Shown piece by piece: positions 17,308 through 25,667 of a stretch of 64,000 nucleotides of DNA (its first letter is position 1; each line of letters starts with the position of its first letter). The position numbers and the translations under genes were made by a program. Source of the DNA: Granulosicoccus sp045106195 (GTDB lineage: Bacteria; Pseudomonadota; Gammaproteobacteria; Granulosicoccales; Granulosicoccaceae); contig JBGCEH010000010.1 in NCBI GenBank assembly GCA_045106195.1, positions 1 through 64,000 of the forward strand, in the 5' to 3' direction. The notes beneath the pieces are model-generated. The model was not told the DNA's origin. It worked only from the letters and a program-made list of their open reading frames with translations, and did not search any database.

Positions 17308-17835
17308 CTACCTGCGCGGTTGATACAACATGGCCTCTTTGTTCGCACCCCTTTCGCCCAGCAGATCGCCACGCATACTGCGCGCATGCTTGATGATAAG
17401 CCAGTTGCGATACAAAAGCGGCCGGTTTTCGCCCGCTAACTCATTAGAGCGCTGGGCATAACGTTCCGCCAGTGCAGGTTCTACGCTGTCCAGCTTGTAT
17501 TCGGCCGCCCGACTCCACAAAAGACTGTTTTGCGAGTCAATGTCAATGGCCTCGTATAAAAGCTCCAGCGCAATGGTGGGTCTGTTGTCCGCACGCGCCC
17601 GTTCCGCAGCGGCCCAGAGTCGGGCAATTTCTTCATTATTGGTATCGATACGCACAGCACCGTCTGGGCGCATCATATTGGGCGCTGCAGCAGGCAGCAG
17701 AGTGCCACTGTCGAAGGTCCTGGATTGTGATGTTGCGCAGGCGGAGAGAACAAGGACGCCGAGAGCTATCGTGCTCCATTGATAAATTTTTTGCCCGCGC
17801 ACAGCCACAATATTTGGTAAGAGAGGTATTTTCAT
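17308..17835 (-). CDS. Putative lipoprotein with TPR-like helices
   Basis: About 175 residues. The N-terminus has a long basic region, then a hydrophobic stretch ending in LVLSACAT, a good lipobox with Cys. The rest is helical and Ala/Leu/Glu-rich (ERARADNRPTIALELLYEAI, LWSRAAEYKLDSVEPALAERYAQ), resembling one or two TPR units. ATG 17835 is preferred over the TTG four codons earlier. It follows the OmpA-like lipoprotein on the same strand with a 48-base gap, so both may be outer-membrane proteins of one operon. Function unknown. Confidence 0.65.
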   Translation of the reverse strand: MKIPLLPNIVAVRGQKIYQWSTIALGVLVLSACATSQSRTFDSGTLLPAAAPNMMRPDGAVRIDTNNEEIARLWAAAERARADNRPTIALELLYEAIDIDSQNSLLWSRAAEYKLDSVEPALAERYAQRSNELAGENRPLLYRNWLIIKHARSMRGDLLGERGANKEAMLYQPRR

Positions 17836-17882
17836 AAGTAACTTCAAAGTTCTCGTGGCAGCATTCTGCCTAGACAGGGGCT

Positions 17883-18449
17883 TTACAGCAAGCCTTCGAG
17901 AACATTGATCTCTATTCTGCGATTCTGTTCCCGACCTTGTGCGGTGGCATTCGCCGCTCGCGGCCGACTCTCACCGTATCCGTACGGTTTGATACGAGCA
18001 GGACTGATGCCATTAGTGACCATATAGCGCACGACAGATAACACTCTTTCCTTCGACATTTCCAGGTTAACAGCGGCCGGACCACGGTTATCTGTATGGC
18101 CTGCAACACTGATGACAACATTCGGGTAGCGTTTCATGGCATCGATATAACGGTCCAGAACCGCTGTGGCATTGTCCGGCAGATCGACTACGCCGGGACC
18201 GAAATTCAGGCCTTCAACGGGCCCCATGACGATTTCACAACCTGAGGCATCAACCATGGTTCGAGCGGCCGTATCAGCACACGCGTCATCAGAATCGGGT
18301 ACCGAATCTCCATCGCGATCCAGATTGATTACTGTGGGTGCTGAGGTTCCAGTGCTCAAAGGAGGTGTGGATGCACAGCCACCGACCAACAGAACACTAG
18401 CCAGTAGAACGGTACAGTTGATTGTCTTCATGGTACTGATTACTCTCAT
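17883..18449 (-). CDS. OmpA-family lipoprotein
   Basis: A 188-residue lipoprotein with lipobox LLVGGCAST, a thrombospondin-type-3-like calcium motif DRDGDSVPDSDDACADT, and a C-terminal OmpA/MotB peptidoglycan-binding domain. The domain's signatures are VISVAGHTDNRGPAAVNLEMS, LSVVRYMVTNGI and YGYGESRPRAANAT followed by REQNRRIEINV. It should sit in the outer membrane and bind peptidoglycan, like Pal. The ATG at 18449 overlaps the upstream stop as ATGA, so the two are coupled; an in-frame ATG at 18431 (MKTINCTVLLA) would give a tidier signal peptide. Confidence 0.88.
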   Translation of the reverse strand: MRVISTMKTINCTVLLASVLLVGGCASTPPLSTGTSAPTVINLDRDGDSVPDSDDACADTAARTMVDASGCEIVMGPVEGLNFGPGVVDLPDNATAVLDRYIDAMKRYPNVVISVAGHTDNRGPAAVNLEMSKERVLSVVRYMVTNGISPARIKPYGYGESRPRAANATAQGREQNRRIEINVLEGLL

Positions 18450-18847
18450 TTAATTTGACGCACGTGATGCCTAAGGGTGAAACGCCATCCCAGAAACGCG
18501 ATAAACAACACTGCAAGCAGCGCCAGAATCATGTCCGGGTTCGATTCAGTTGAATAACCCGGAGCATCTAATCCTGCCGGGCCCGTCACGCTATTATCCA
18601 CCACTTCTGCAATCAAGGGTCGTGCCGTTTCCAGTTCATTGTCTGATAGCGACCGAACAAACCCCGCATCCGTCAAATTGTCCTGATTAGCCGATAACGT
18701 TGTAAAAACCGGCAAAATCATCGGAAACAGGCATAGAAAGATCACTAACCAAGAAGAAATGGTCTGTCGCTTTTTTTGATCTGGCGACTCTGAAAGTCGT
18801 TGCATAGGCTCTGGAATGTGACGAATAACATGTTTTCCATTTGTCAC
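18446..18847 (-). CDS. Small membrane protein, unknown function
   Basis: A 133-residue protein with two membrane segments: SWLVIFLCLFPMILPVF near residues 32-50 and MILALLAVLFIAFLGW near 105-122. A polar loop of about 55 residues lies between them. No known motif is evident. It is first in the operon with the OmpA-family lipoprotein (ATGA overlap) and may therefore belong to the cell envelope. Not recognised. Confidence 0.6.
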   Translation of the reverse strand: MTNGKHVIRHIPEPMQRLSESPDQKKRQTISSWLVIFLCLFPMILPVFTTLSANQDNLTDAGFVRSLSDNELETARPLIAEVVDNSVTGPAGLDAPGYSTESNPDMILALLAVLFIAFLGWRFTLRHHVRQIK

Positions 18848-18906
18848 ATAAGGCTAGCAGAGGAAATCAGGACTGCAATCGAGCCACAAATCACAATGGA
18901 GCTGTC

Positions 18907-20481
18907 TTACTCCCACTCAATAGTCGCAGGTGGCTTACTAGAGATGTCGTAACTTACGCGGGAAATGCGCGGAATCGAGTTACAGATACTGCGTGATACT
19001 TCATCAAGCATGTCCCACGGTAGCCGGGCAGCCCGCGCTGTCATGAAGTCGACCGTCTCCACCGCTCGCAATGCCACCACATAGTCATAGCGTCTGCCGT
19101 CACCAGTGACGCCTACCGACTTCACTGGCAGAAACACTGTGAAGGCCTGCGACACTTTGTCATACAGATGGTGGGCATATAAAGCATCAATGAAGATCGC
19201 ATCGGCTTCTCGCAGAATATCCGCGTACTCCTTTTTTACCTCACCGAGAATGCGCACACCCAGCCCCGGCCCCGGGAAAGGATGCCGCTGCACCATCATT
19301 GGTGGCAGCCCAAGATCGACGCCAATGCGACGTACCTCGTCCTTGAACAACTCTCGCAATGGCTCCAGAAGCTTTAACCGCATCTCGCTGGGTAAACCGC
19401 CCACATTGTGATGTGACTTGATCAGGTGCGCACTGCCACTTGAGCTTGCGGCTGATTCGATAACATCGGGGTAAATCGTGCCCTGAGCCAACCAGGTGGC
19501 ATTGGCAAGCTTTGCGGCTTGTTCCTCAAAGACTTCGACAAACAGATTACCGATGATCTTGCGTTTCTGTTCAGGGTCACTAACGCCTGCCAGCGCATCA
19601 AGAAAACGCTGCTCGGCGTTAACCCTGATCACCTTCACGCCCATATTGTCAGCAAAGGTCTTCATGACCTGGTCACCTTCGTGCAAACGTAACAGGCCGT
19701 TGTCAACAAAGACGCACGTCAACTGCTTACCGATGGCCTTGTGCAACATGGCAGCAACCACCGATGAATCGACACCGCCGGATAAAGCCAGTAGCACCTC
19801 TTCATCGCCAACCTGTTCGGTGATTCGGCTGATGGCGTCATCAATGATATTGCCGGGTGTCCATAGGCCGTCACAATGGCAGATGTCACGCACAAAGCGC
19901 TCAAGCAAGGTTGCACCTTGCAAGGTGTGCGTTACTTCCGGATGAAACTGAATGCCATAGCGATGCGCAACGGTATCGGCCATGATAGCCATCGGTGCGT
20001 TAGCGCTGGTACCGATCAACTCGAATCCCTCCGGCAATGCCTCGACACGGTCACCGTGACTCATCCATACATCCAGCACGTTGTGTTCTGTGTCATCGTG
20101 ATCTGACAACCCCTCGAACAAGGGCGCTGATGAAATCATTTTTACCGAGGCGTAACCAAACTCACTGTGCGAGGCTTGTGCTCGGACCTCCCCCCCCAAT
20201 TGATAAACCATAGCCTGCATGCCGTAGCAGATACCCAGCATCGGAACACCAAGCGCCAGAGCAGCGGAAGGAATGGCGGGTGAGCCCTCGGCGATGACAG
20301 ACTCGGGCCCACCGGACAAAATAATGCCCCGAGCATTGAACCGCTCAACCACTTCATTGCTGATATCCCAGGGATGTATCTCGCAATAGACGCCGCACTC
20401 GCGTACACGTCGGGCAATCAACTGGGTTGTCTGCCCACCAAAATCCAGGATGAGAATACGCTGGTCGTGAAGGTCTGCCAT
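18907..20481 (-). CDS. guaA: GMP synthase (glutamine-hydrolysing)
   Basis: A 524-residue GuaA. The N-terminal class I glutamine amidotransferase has the nucleophile Cys in LGICYGMQAM and the His/Glu pair in GIQFHPEVTHT. The ATP pyrophosphatase domain carries the PP-loop LALSGGVDSSVVAAML, and the C-terminal dimerisation domain ends KPPATIEWE. It converts XMP to GMP. It lies 18 bases after guaB on the same strand, the standard guaBA operon. Confidence 0.98.
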   Translation of the reverse strand: MADLHDQRILILDFGGQTTQLIARRVRECGVYCEIHPWDISNEVVERFNARGIILSGGPESVIAEGSPAIPSAALALGVPMLGICYGMQAMVYQLGGEVRAQASHSEFGYASVKMISSAPLFEGLSDHDDTEHNVLDVWMSHGDRVEALPEGFELIGTSANAPMAIMADTVAHRYGIQFHPEVTHTLQGATLLERFVRDICHCDGLWTPGNIIDDAISRITEQVGDEEVLLALSGGVDSSVVAAMLHKAIGKQLTCVFVDNGLLRLHEGDQVMKTFADNMGVKVIRVNAEQRFLDALAGVSDPEQKRKIIGNLFVEVFEEQAAKLANATWLAQGTIYPDVIESAASSSGSAHLIKSHHNVGGLPSEMRLKLLEPLRELFKDEVRRIGVDLGLPPMMVQRHPFPGPGLGVRILGEVKKEYADILREADAIFIDALYAHHLYDKVSQAFTVFLPVKSVGVTGDGRRYDYVVALRAVETVDFMTARAARLPWDMLDEVSRSICNSIPRISRVSYDISSKPPATIEWE

Positions 20482-20499
20482 TGAAGAGGATTGAACCTG

Positions 20500-21960
20500 T
20501 TAGCTGATTCGGTAGTTGGGAGCTTCTTTGGTCATCTGCACATCATGCACATGACTTTCGCGCATACCGGCACCGGTTACGCGCACAAATTTGGCATCAC
20601 GACGCATGGCATTGATATCCGGCGCACCGCAATAACCCATACTGGAACGGATACCGCCAATCATCTGGTGAACAATGGCTGACATTGGGCCTTTGTAAGG
20701 TACTCGTCCTTCAATGCCCTCTGGCACCAGCTTGTCTTCCATGTCTTCATCATCCTGAAAGTAGCGATCGCTGGAGCCGGCACGCATGGCACCCACCGAG
20801 CCCATGCCGCGATAAGACTTATAGGAGCTGCCCTGGTAGAGCACAACCTCACCCGGCGCCTCTTCGGTACCTGCAAACATACTGCCCACCATGACAGACG
20901 ATGCACCGGCAGCAATAGCCTTCGCCATGTCGCCGGAGAAACGAATGCCGCCATCGGCGATCAATGGAATATCGGTGCCTTCCAGCGCCGTAGCAACGTT
21001 GTGAATAGCTGTGATCTGTGGCACCCCGACACCGGCAACGATGCGGGTGGTACAGATGGATCCCGGTCCAATACCAACCTTGACCCCGTCAGCCCCACGC
21101 GCAACCAGATCGGAGGCGGCTTCTCCAGTCGCGATGTTGCCACCAATGACCTGTACGTCAGGAAACTGCTCCTTGATCCAGGCAACTCTGTCCAGAACCC
21201 CTTGCGAATGTCCATGCGCTGTGTCAACAATCAATACATCGACACCCGCAGCTGCAAGCTCAGCGACACGCTCATTAGTGTCGGCACCTGTGCCGACAGC
21301 CGCACCCGCCAGAAGACGACCACGCCCGTCCTTGCAGGCATTAGGAAAATCCTGCGCCTTGCGAATATCTTTCACTGTGATCATTCCGCGTAGCTCGAAA
21401 GCATCGTTGACCATCAACACCTTCTCAATCCGATGTTTGTGCAACTTCTCTATCGCCTCTTCACGTGAGGCGTTCTCCCTGACGGTGACCAGTCTTTCGC
21501 GCGGCGTCATGATGTTGGATACCGGCTGGTCCAGGCGTGTCTCGAAACGTAGATCACGCTGCGTGACGATGCCGGCAAGCGTTGTACCGTCTACAACAGG
21601 CAGACCGGATATGCCGTGTTTGGCAATCATGTCAATCACTTGCTGAATGGTGGTACCCGGCGTGATGGTAATCGGTTCGGTGACCACGCCACTCTCATGC
21701 TTCTTGACTCGCGACACTTCACCAGCCTGCCGCTCGACAGACAGGTTTTTGTGAATGATACCAATGCCGCCTTCCTGCGCGAGGGCGATGGCCAGTCGAG
21801 ATTCTGTCACCGTATCCATCGCCGCTGACAGCAGAGGGATATTCAGAGTCAGTGAGCGAGTCAGGCGTGTTGTCAGGTCAACATCGCGTGGCAGGACATT
21901 GGAATGACGCGGTGTGAGTAGAACATCATCGAACGTGAGAGCTTCCTGGGAAACCAGCAT
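20500..21960 (-). CDS. guaB: IMP dehydrogenase
   Basis: A 486-residue IMPDH when started at ATG 21960 (MLVSQEALTFDDVLLTP), the usual length and start; the frame stays open to 22116 but that extension overlaps the divergent xseA leader and is not family-like. Two CBS domains lie at roughly residues 95-205. The catalytic loop is GIGPGSICTTRIVAGVGVPQ with the active Cys, and the flap region has YRGMGSVGAM. It makes XMP from IMP, the first committed step to GMP, and leads into guaA. Confidence 0.97.
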   Translation of the reverse strand: MLVSQEALTFDDVLLTPRHSNVLPRDVDLTTRLTRSLTLNIPLLSAAMDTVTESRLAIALAQEGGIGIIHKNLSVERQAGEVSRVKKHESGVVTEPITITPGTTIQQVIDMIAKHGISGLPVVDGTTLAGIVTQRDLRFETRLDQPVSNIMTPRERLVTVRENASREEAIEKLHKHRIEKVLMVNDAFELRGMITVKDIRKAQDFPNACKDGRGRLLAGAAVGTGADTNERVAELAAAGVDVLIVDTAHGHSQGVLDRVAWIKEQFPDVQVIGGNIATGEAASDLVARGADGVKVGIGPGSICTTRIVAGVGVPQITAIHNVATALEGTDIPLIADGGIRFSGDMAKAIAAGASSVMVGSMFAGTEEAPGEVVLYQGSSYKSYRGMGSVGAMRAGSSDRYFQDDEDMEDKLVPEGIEGRVPYKGPMSAIVHQMIGGIRSSMGYCGAPDINAMRRDAKFVRVTGAGMRESHVHDVQMTKEAPNYRIS

Positions 21961-22060
21961 TGGACAAGATAGCCGTTGTGAACAGGTTGCGGCACGAGTA
22001 TACAGTGATGAGGTGCTGCCGGTGTATGCTTGTGTCAGGAATTTCGGATTCAAAGGCTTC

Positions 22061-23488
22061 GTGACAGACACTATCAAAACAGGTAACACGGGTGTTGTTA
22101 CTGCACCGACCCGCAAGGTCTACACTGTCAGCCGGCTGAATCAAGAGGTGCAGCGCCTGCTCGAAAGCGGCTTCGGCACGCTTTGGCTGCAGGGAGAGCT
22201 ATCCAATTTCAGTCGTCCGGGAAGTGGGCACTTCTATTTCACGCTCAAGGACAGCCAGTCGCAAATTCGATGCGCCATGTTCAAAGGGCGCAATCGCTAC
22301 GTGGATTTTAAGCCGGGCAATGGTGATTCGGTGATCGTCCGCGGCAAGCTCGGACTGTATGCCGCTCGCGGTGATTTCCAGCTCATTGTCGAACATATGG
22401 AACCCGCAGGCGCAGGCCGTCTGCAAGCGGCCTTCGAGGCGACCAAACAAAAACTCGATGAGCAAGGCTGGTTTGATGTCAGTGAAAAGCTGGCCTTGCC
22501 GACAATGCCACAGACCATCGGTGTCGTGACCTCCCCGACCAGTGCAGCGCTACGCGATGTTCTACAGGTCCTGAGCAGACGATATCGACAGGCGCATATC
22601 ATTATCTACCCCACACCCACCCAAGGCGTTGCGGCAGCACCCGGCATCGTCAGCGCGCTGCGCAAGGCCAACGAACGGGCCGAGGCCGACGTGCTACTAC
22701 TGGTGCGAGGTGGCGGATCACTGGAGGATCTGTGGGCCTTCAACGAAATTGCCGTCGCTTCTGCCATTCGCAACAGCCAGATTCCCGTCGTCGCAGGCAT
22801 TGGGCATGAGGTGGACATCACTATCAGCGACCTGGTGGCAGATCTCAGAGCGCCCACCCCATCAGCGGCGGCAGAGCTTGCAACACCTGACACCAGTACC
22901 CTGCAACAACGCCTCACCAGTGCCACCCGGCAACTGGCGATGCGGCAACATGCCCTTGTACAGGCTCTGGGATTCCGACTGCGCCAGCAAAATACACGCT
23001 TGCAACTCCGACACCCGGAACAACAATTGCGCGAGCGGGCGCAACGCGTTGATGATCTGACCGCGCAACTCCAGCGCTCCTGGCAACTGCAAAGTGGAAG
23101 GCGGCTTAATCGCCAGAATCAGCTTGAAGCTCGGCTACACGCAAAGTCACCCGCCATTTCCGTGCAACGCCGGAAATCTGCCTGGCTGGCCCTGGATAGT
23201 CGACTGGATGTCGCTGTGAAACAGCACCAGGGCCACGCCCGCACCCGGTTTGAACTGCTGGCACGCGCTCTCCACAGCGTCAGTCCACTGGCAGTGCTGG
23301 AGCGTGGCTACGCGCTGGTAAAAAAGAACGATCAGATCATCACGACTGCTGCCAGTGTGATGCCGGGGGATGAGATCAGCGCCCGACTTTCAAATGGCGA
23401 GATCACAGCCATCGTCAGCGCTTGCATGCCACCTGGCAATATTTTACATGAAAATAAAATCTCCAATGAAAACAATGATGAAGGATAA
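22061..23488 (+). CDS. xseA: Exodeoxyribonuclease VII large subunit
   Basis: XseA of about 475 residues. The OB-fold begins VYTVSRLNQEVQRLLE and continues TLWLQGELSNFSRPGSGHFY. The catalytic domain has GVVTSPTSAALRDVL, RGGGSLEDLWAFNE, GIGHEVDITISDLVADLRAP and TPSAAAEL, followed by a long coiled coil and a C-terminal RGYAL segment. The start is set at GTG 22061, with AAGG 5 bases before; the open frame extends to 21914, but that part overlaps guaB and is not family-like. With XseB it degrades single-stranded DNA; xseB is not in the window. Confidence 0.93.
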   Translation: MTDTIKTGNTGVVTAPTRKVYTVSRLNQEVQRLLESGFGTLWLQGELSNFSRPGSGHFYFTLKDSQSQIRCAMFKGRNRYVDFKPGNGDSVIVRGKLGLYAARGDFQLIVEHMEPAGAGRLQAAFEATKQKLDEQGWFDVSEKLALPTMPQTIGVVTSPTSAALRDVLQVLSRRYRQAHIIIYPTPTQGVAAAPGIVSALRKANERAEADVLLLVRGGGSLEDLWAFNEIAVASAIRNSQIPVVAGIGHEVDITISDLVADLRAPTPSAAAELATPDTSTLQQRLTSATRQLAMRQHALVQALGFRLRQQNTRLQLRHPEQQLRERAQRVDDLTAQLQRSWQLQSGRRLNRQNQLEARLHAKSPAISVQRRKSAWLALDSRLDVAVKQHQGHARTRFELLARALHSVSPLAVLERGYALVKKNDQIITTAASVMPGDEISARLSNGEITAIVSACMPPGNILHENKISNENNDEG

Positions 23489-23569
23489 ATCGTACGACTG
23501 AGCATCGATCCCAATCACATGTTCTAATTGCTTTTTACGCATTTTTCTGGTAAAACGCACCGCTGTTTA

Positions 23570-23589
23570 TTTCCGGATCTTTCCGGAAA
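23570..23589. other. Short perfect stem-loop
   Basis: TTTCCGGA (23570-23577) and TCCGGAAA (23582-23589) form an 8-bp perfect stem with a 4-base loop between xseA and the dksA-like gene. There is no clear run of T after it, so it is not a textbook terminator. It may attenuate readthrough from xseA or be an operator. Confidence 0.35.
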
Positions 23590-23739
23590 ACAGACGTCAA
23601 AGATAACAATAACGGTAACCAGTACGAAAACACGTAGCCCCGCAAACAATGCTTCGGCGGGGGTCCAAAAAAATCGTGTCCGGATCGGCTGAAAGGAGTC
23701 ACTGGACGCGAAGAGAAAACAGCGAGCAGGATTGTCGCC

Positions 23740-24582
23740 GTGGAGAAAGCTGACTTGACAGATTCAGACGACAAAAAGCCCACCAAGAGCAAAACCGTGG
23801 CTAAGAAAACCACGGCATCGAGCTCAACCAGCACGAAGAAAACGACGTCCAAAAAAACGGCGTCCAAAAAAACGACAACGAAAAAAATCTCGGCCGCAAA
23901 GAAAACGGCGAGTAAGAGTGCTACTGGCAAAAAGGTTGCTAGCAAAAGCTCTTCCGACGGCTCTGCTGCGAAAACGGCAGGCAAGGCAACATCGAAAAAG
24001 AAGGCGGTAGCGAAAGCCATCAGGGACACAGCCAAAAAACCCTCTGCAACTAACCCAGTACAAGATAAAAACGTGGCAAAAAAGGCGGTAAGCAAGAAAG
24101 ACGATACTCCTGCGGCAACGGAAGGCGCGGACTTTGATCAGGATGACGATCTTGACACCAGTGATCTGCCCAGTGGACTCTCTAAGGCACCTGTGCCTTA
24201 TGAGCGAAACGCGGGCCACTACATGGACGCAGCTCAGCTCTCGCACTTCAGCAAGAAGCTGGCCGAGTGGAAGCAGCAACTCATGGAAGAAGTCGACCGT
24301 ACCGTGGGTCATATGAAAGACGATGCAACCAACTTTCCCGATCCGAATGATCGGGCAACTCAGGAAGAGGAGTTCAGCCTGGAACTGCGAACGCGTGATC
24401 GTGAACGCAAATTGATCAAGAAAATCAACGAGGCCCAAAAGCGTATCGATGATGACGAATACGGTTATTGCGAAACCTGTGGTATAGAGATTGGCGTTAA
24501 CCGGCTTGAAGCCCGCCCCACGGCTGAGTTGTGTATCGATTGCAAAACGCTTGAAGAGATCCGAGAACGTCAAACCGCCTAG
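23740..24582 (+). CDS. dksA: DksA-type RNA polymerase regulator with histone-like N-terminal tail
   Basis: A 280-residue protein whose last ~130 residues are DksA. The coiled coil starts around HFSKKLAEWKQQLMEEV. The tip has FPDPNDRATQEEE, keeping the Asp-x-x-Asp-x-Ala pattern needed for activity with ppGpp. The zinc finger is CETCGIEIGVNRLEARP followed by CIDC. Ahead of this lie about 135 residues dominated by Lys, Ala, Ser and Thr (KKTTSKKTASKKTTTKK and similar), like the tails of histone H1-like or AlgP proteins, ending in an acidic patch DQDDDLDTSD. The normal DksA length is about 150. The start is GTG 23740. The dksA-gluQ-cbr order matches Pseudomonas. The tail may bind nucleic acid. Confidence 0.88.
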   Translation: MEKADLTDSDDKKPTKSKTVAKKTTASSSTSTKKTTSKKTASKKTTTKKISAAKKTASKSATGKKVASKSSSDGSAAKTAGKATSKKKAVAKAIRDTAKKPSATNPVQDKNVAKKAVSKKDDTPAATEGADFDQDDDLDTSDLPSGLSKAPVPYERNAGHYMDAAQLSHFSKKLAEWKQQLMEEVDRTVGHMKDDATNFPDPNDRATQEEEFSLELRTRDRERKLIKKINEAQKRIDDDEYGYCETCGIEIGVNRLEARPTAELCIDCKTLEEIRERQTA

Positions 24583-25504
24583 CCTGGACCCTTCCGGAGG
24601 AGCTCAAAACAAAGCTCCGTCGGGGCGTTTCGCGCCCTCCCCGACGGGAGATCTGCATTTCGGCTCATTGCTGGCAGCGGTAGCCAGCTACTGCGAAGCC
24701 CGTAGCAAGGAGGCTCTCTGGTATCTGCGGATAGATGACATAGATCTGCCCCGCAGCGTGCCGGGGTCGGCTGAAAGAATCCAGCATTCACTGCGTCGGT
24801 ACGGACTTTACTGGGATGGTGATATCCACTGGCAAAGCAGACGCAACTCACGCTACCGGCAAGCGCTGGCAAGGCTCATCGAGCTTGGCCTGGTTTTCAG
24901 TTGCGGGTGCAGTCGCCGCAGCCTGCCACCCGGCCAAATCTACCCGGGTACCTGTCGGGCCAACCGTCTACGCACTATTGAAGAACCCGTTGATGATCGC
25001 GCCTTGCGCATCGTTCTGCCCGAACACATCGAATTCAATGATGGTGTGCAGGGCCTGCAAAGCCTGAATCTGACAGAGCAGGTGGGCGATGTCGTTATCT
25101 GGCGGCGAGACAAACTGGTGTCCTACACACTCGCCTGTGCTATCGATGATGCTATGGATTGCACGGAAGTTGTTCGCGGCGCCGATCTGCTGCCCAGTAC
25201 CGCTGCCCAGCATGCTCTCATAAACTACCTGTCCCTGATAGCGCCGGCTTACGCACATATTCCGGTTGCAGCTGATGCCAACAACGACAAGCTCAGCAAA
25301 CACTCCCGAGCTGCCTCCATTGACAGCATGAACCCGGTCCCGACCTTGCACGCTGCCTGGCGTTTTCTGGGTCAATCCGCGTTTGCCGCTGAGACACTCG
25401 AAGAATTCTGGACTCACGCCATCGGGCGCTGGCAATTACAACGTGTACCCGCATCGCTGCGCAAGGTATCATCGACCGATGGACAAGCGACGACATGGGG
25501 CTGA
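24491..25504 (+). CDS. gluQ: Glutamyl-Q tRNA(Asp) synthetase
   Basis: A truncated class I glutamyl-tRNA synthetase paralogue that attaches glutamate to queuosine of tRNA(Asp). Visible are GRFAPSPTGDLHFGSLLAAV (HIGH-type motif), YLRIDDIDLPR, a zinc-site region (FSCGCSRRSL, YPGTCR), and NNDKLSKHSRA (KMSKS-type). It lacks the anticodon-binding half of GltX, as expected. The start is uncertain. The only upstream ATG in frame (24491) lies inside dksA; TTG 24551 and CTG 24584 are alternatives, and a GGAGGA at 24596-24601 is followed by no standard start codon. The N-terminal ~45 residues are therefore doubtful. Confidence 0.88.
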   Translation: MALTGLKPAPRLSCVSIAKRLKRSENVKPPSLDPSGGAQNKAPSGRFAPSPTGDLHFGSLLAAVASYCEARSKEALWYLRIDDIDLPRSVPGSAERIQHSLRRYGLYWDGDIHWQSRRNSRYRQALARLIELGLVFSCGCSRRSLPPGQIYPGTCRANRLRTIEEPVDDRALRIVLPEHIEFNDGVQGLQSLNLTEQVGDVVIWRRDKLVSYTLACAIDDAMDCTEVVRGADLLPSTAAQHALINYLSLIAPAYAHIPVAADANNDKLSKHSRAASIDSMNPVPTLHAAWRFLGQSAFAAETLEEFWTHAIGRWQLQRVPASLRKVSSTDGQATTWG

Positions 25505-25667
25505 TCACACATTTCTGATATTCGTGTTTTCGGTGTTTGTGTTCAACTCACCGATCAACATCTGGTGGTCGTCTCTTACCTTGCCTTGGTATGCCGTGTT
25601 TGCACCGTGGCTGTTAATCGTTTTCCTGCTAGCCTGGAATCAGTCAAGGCAGGAACATGGGGATTGA
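25479..25667 (+). CDS. cbrX: Small membrane protein CbrX-like
   Basis: A 62-residue protein starting at ATG 25479, overlapping the end of gluQ and the beginning of cbrA. Two hydrophobic segments are visible: FLIFVFSVFVFNSPINIWW and YAVFAPWLLIVFLLAW. Its place between gluQ and cbrA and its size match cbrX of Pseudomonas, a short membrane protein encoded in and co-transcribed with the cbrAB locus. The tight overlap suggests translational coupling to the sensor kinase. The assignment rests on position and topology. Confidence 0.72.
   Translation: MDKRRHGADHTFLIFVFSVFVFNSPINIWWSSLTLPWYAVFAPWLLIVFLLAWNQSRQEHGD

Noticed and set aside
21961..22116. N-terminal extension of GuaB upstream of 21960
   Set aside because: Not family-like, overlaps the divergent xseA leader, and the standard IMPDH start MLVSQEALTFDDVLL is at 21960.
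23535..24573. Long hydrophobic-looking minus-strand frames opposite dksA
   Set aside because: Antisense image of the Lys-rich tail (AAA/AAG codons read as Phe/Leu); not genes.
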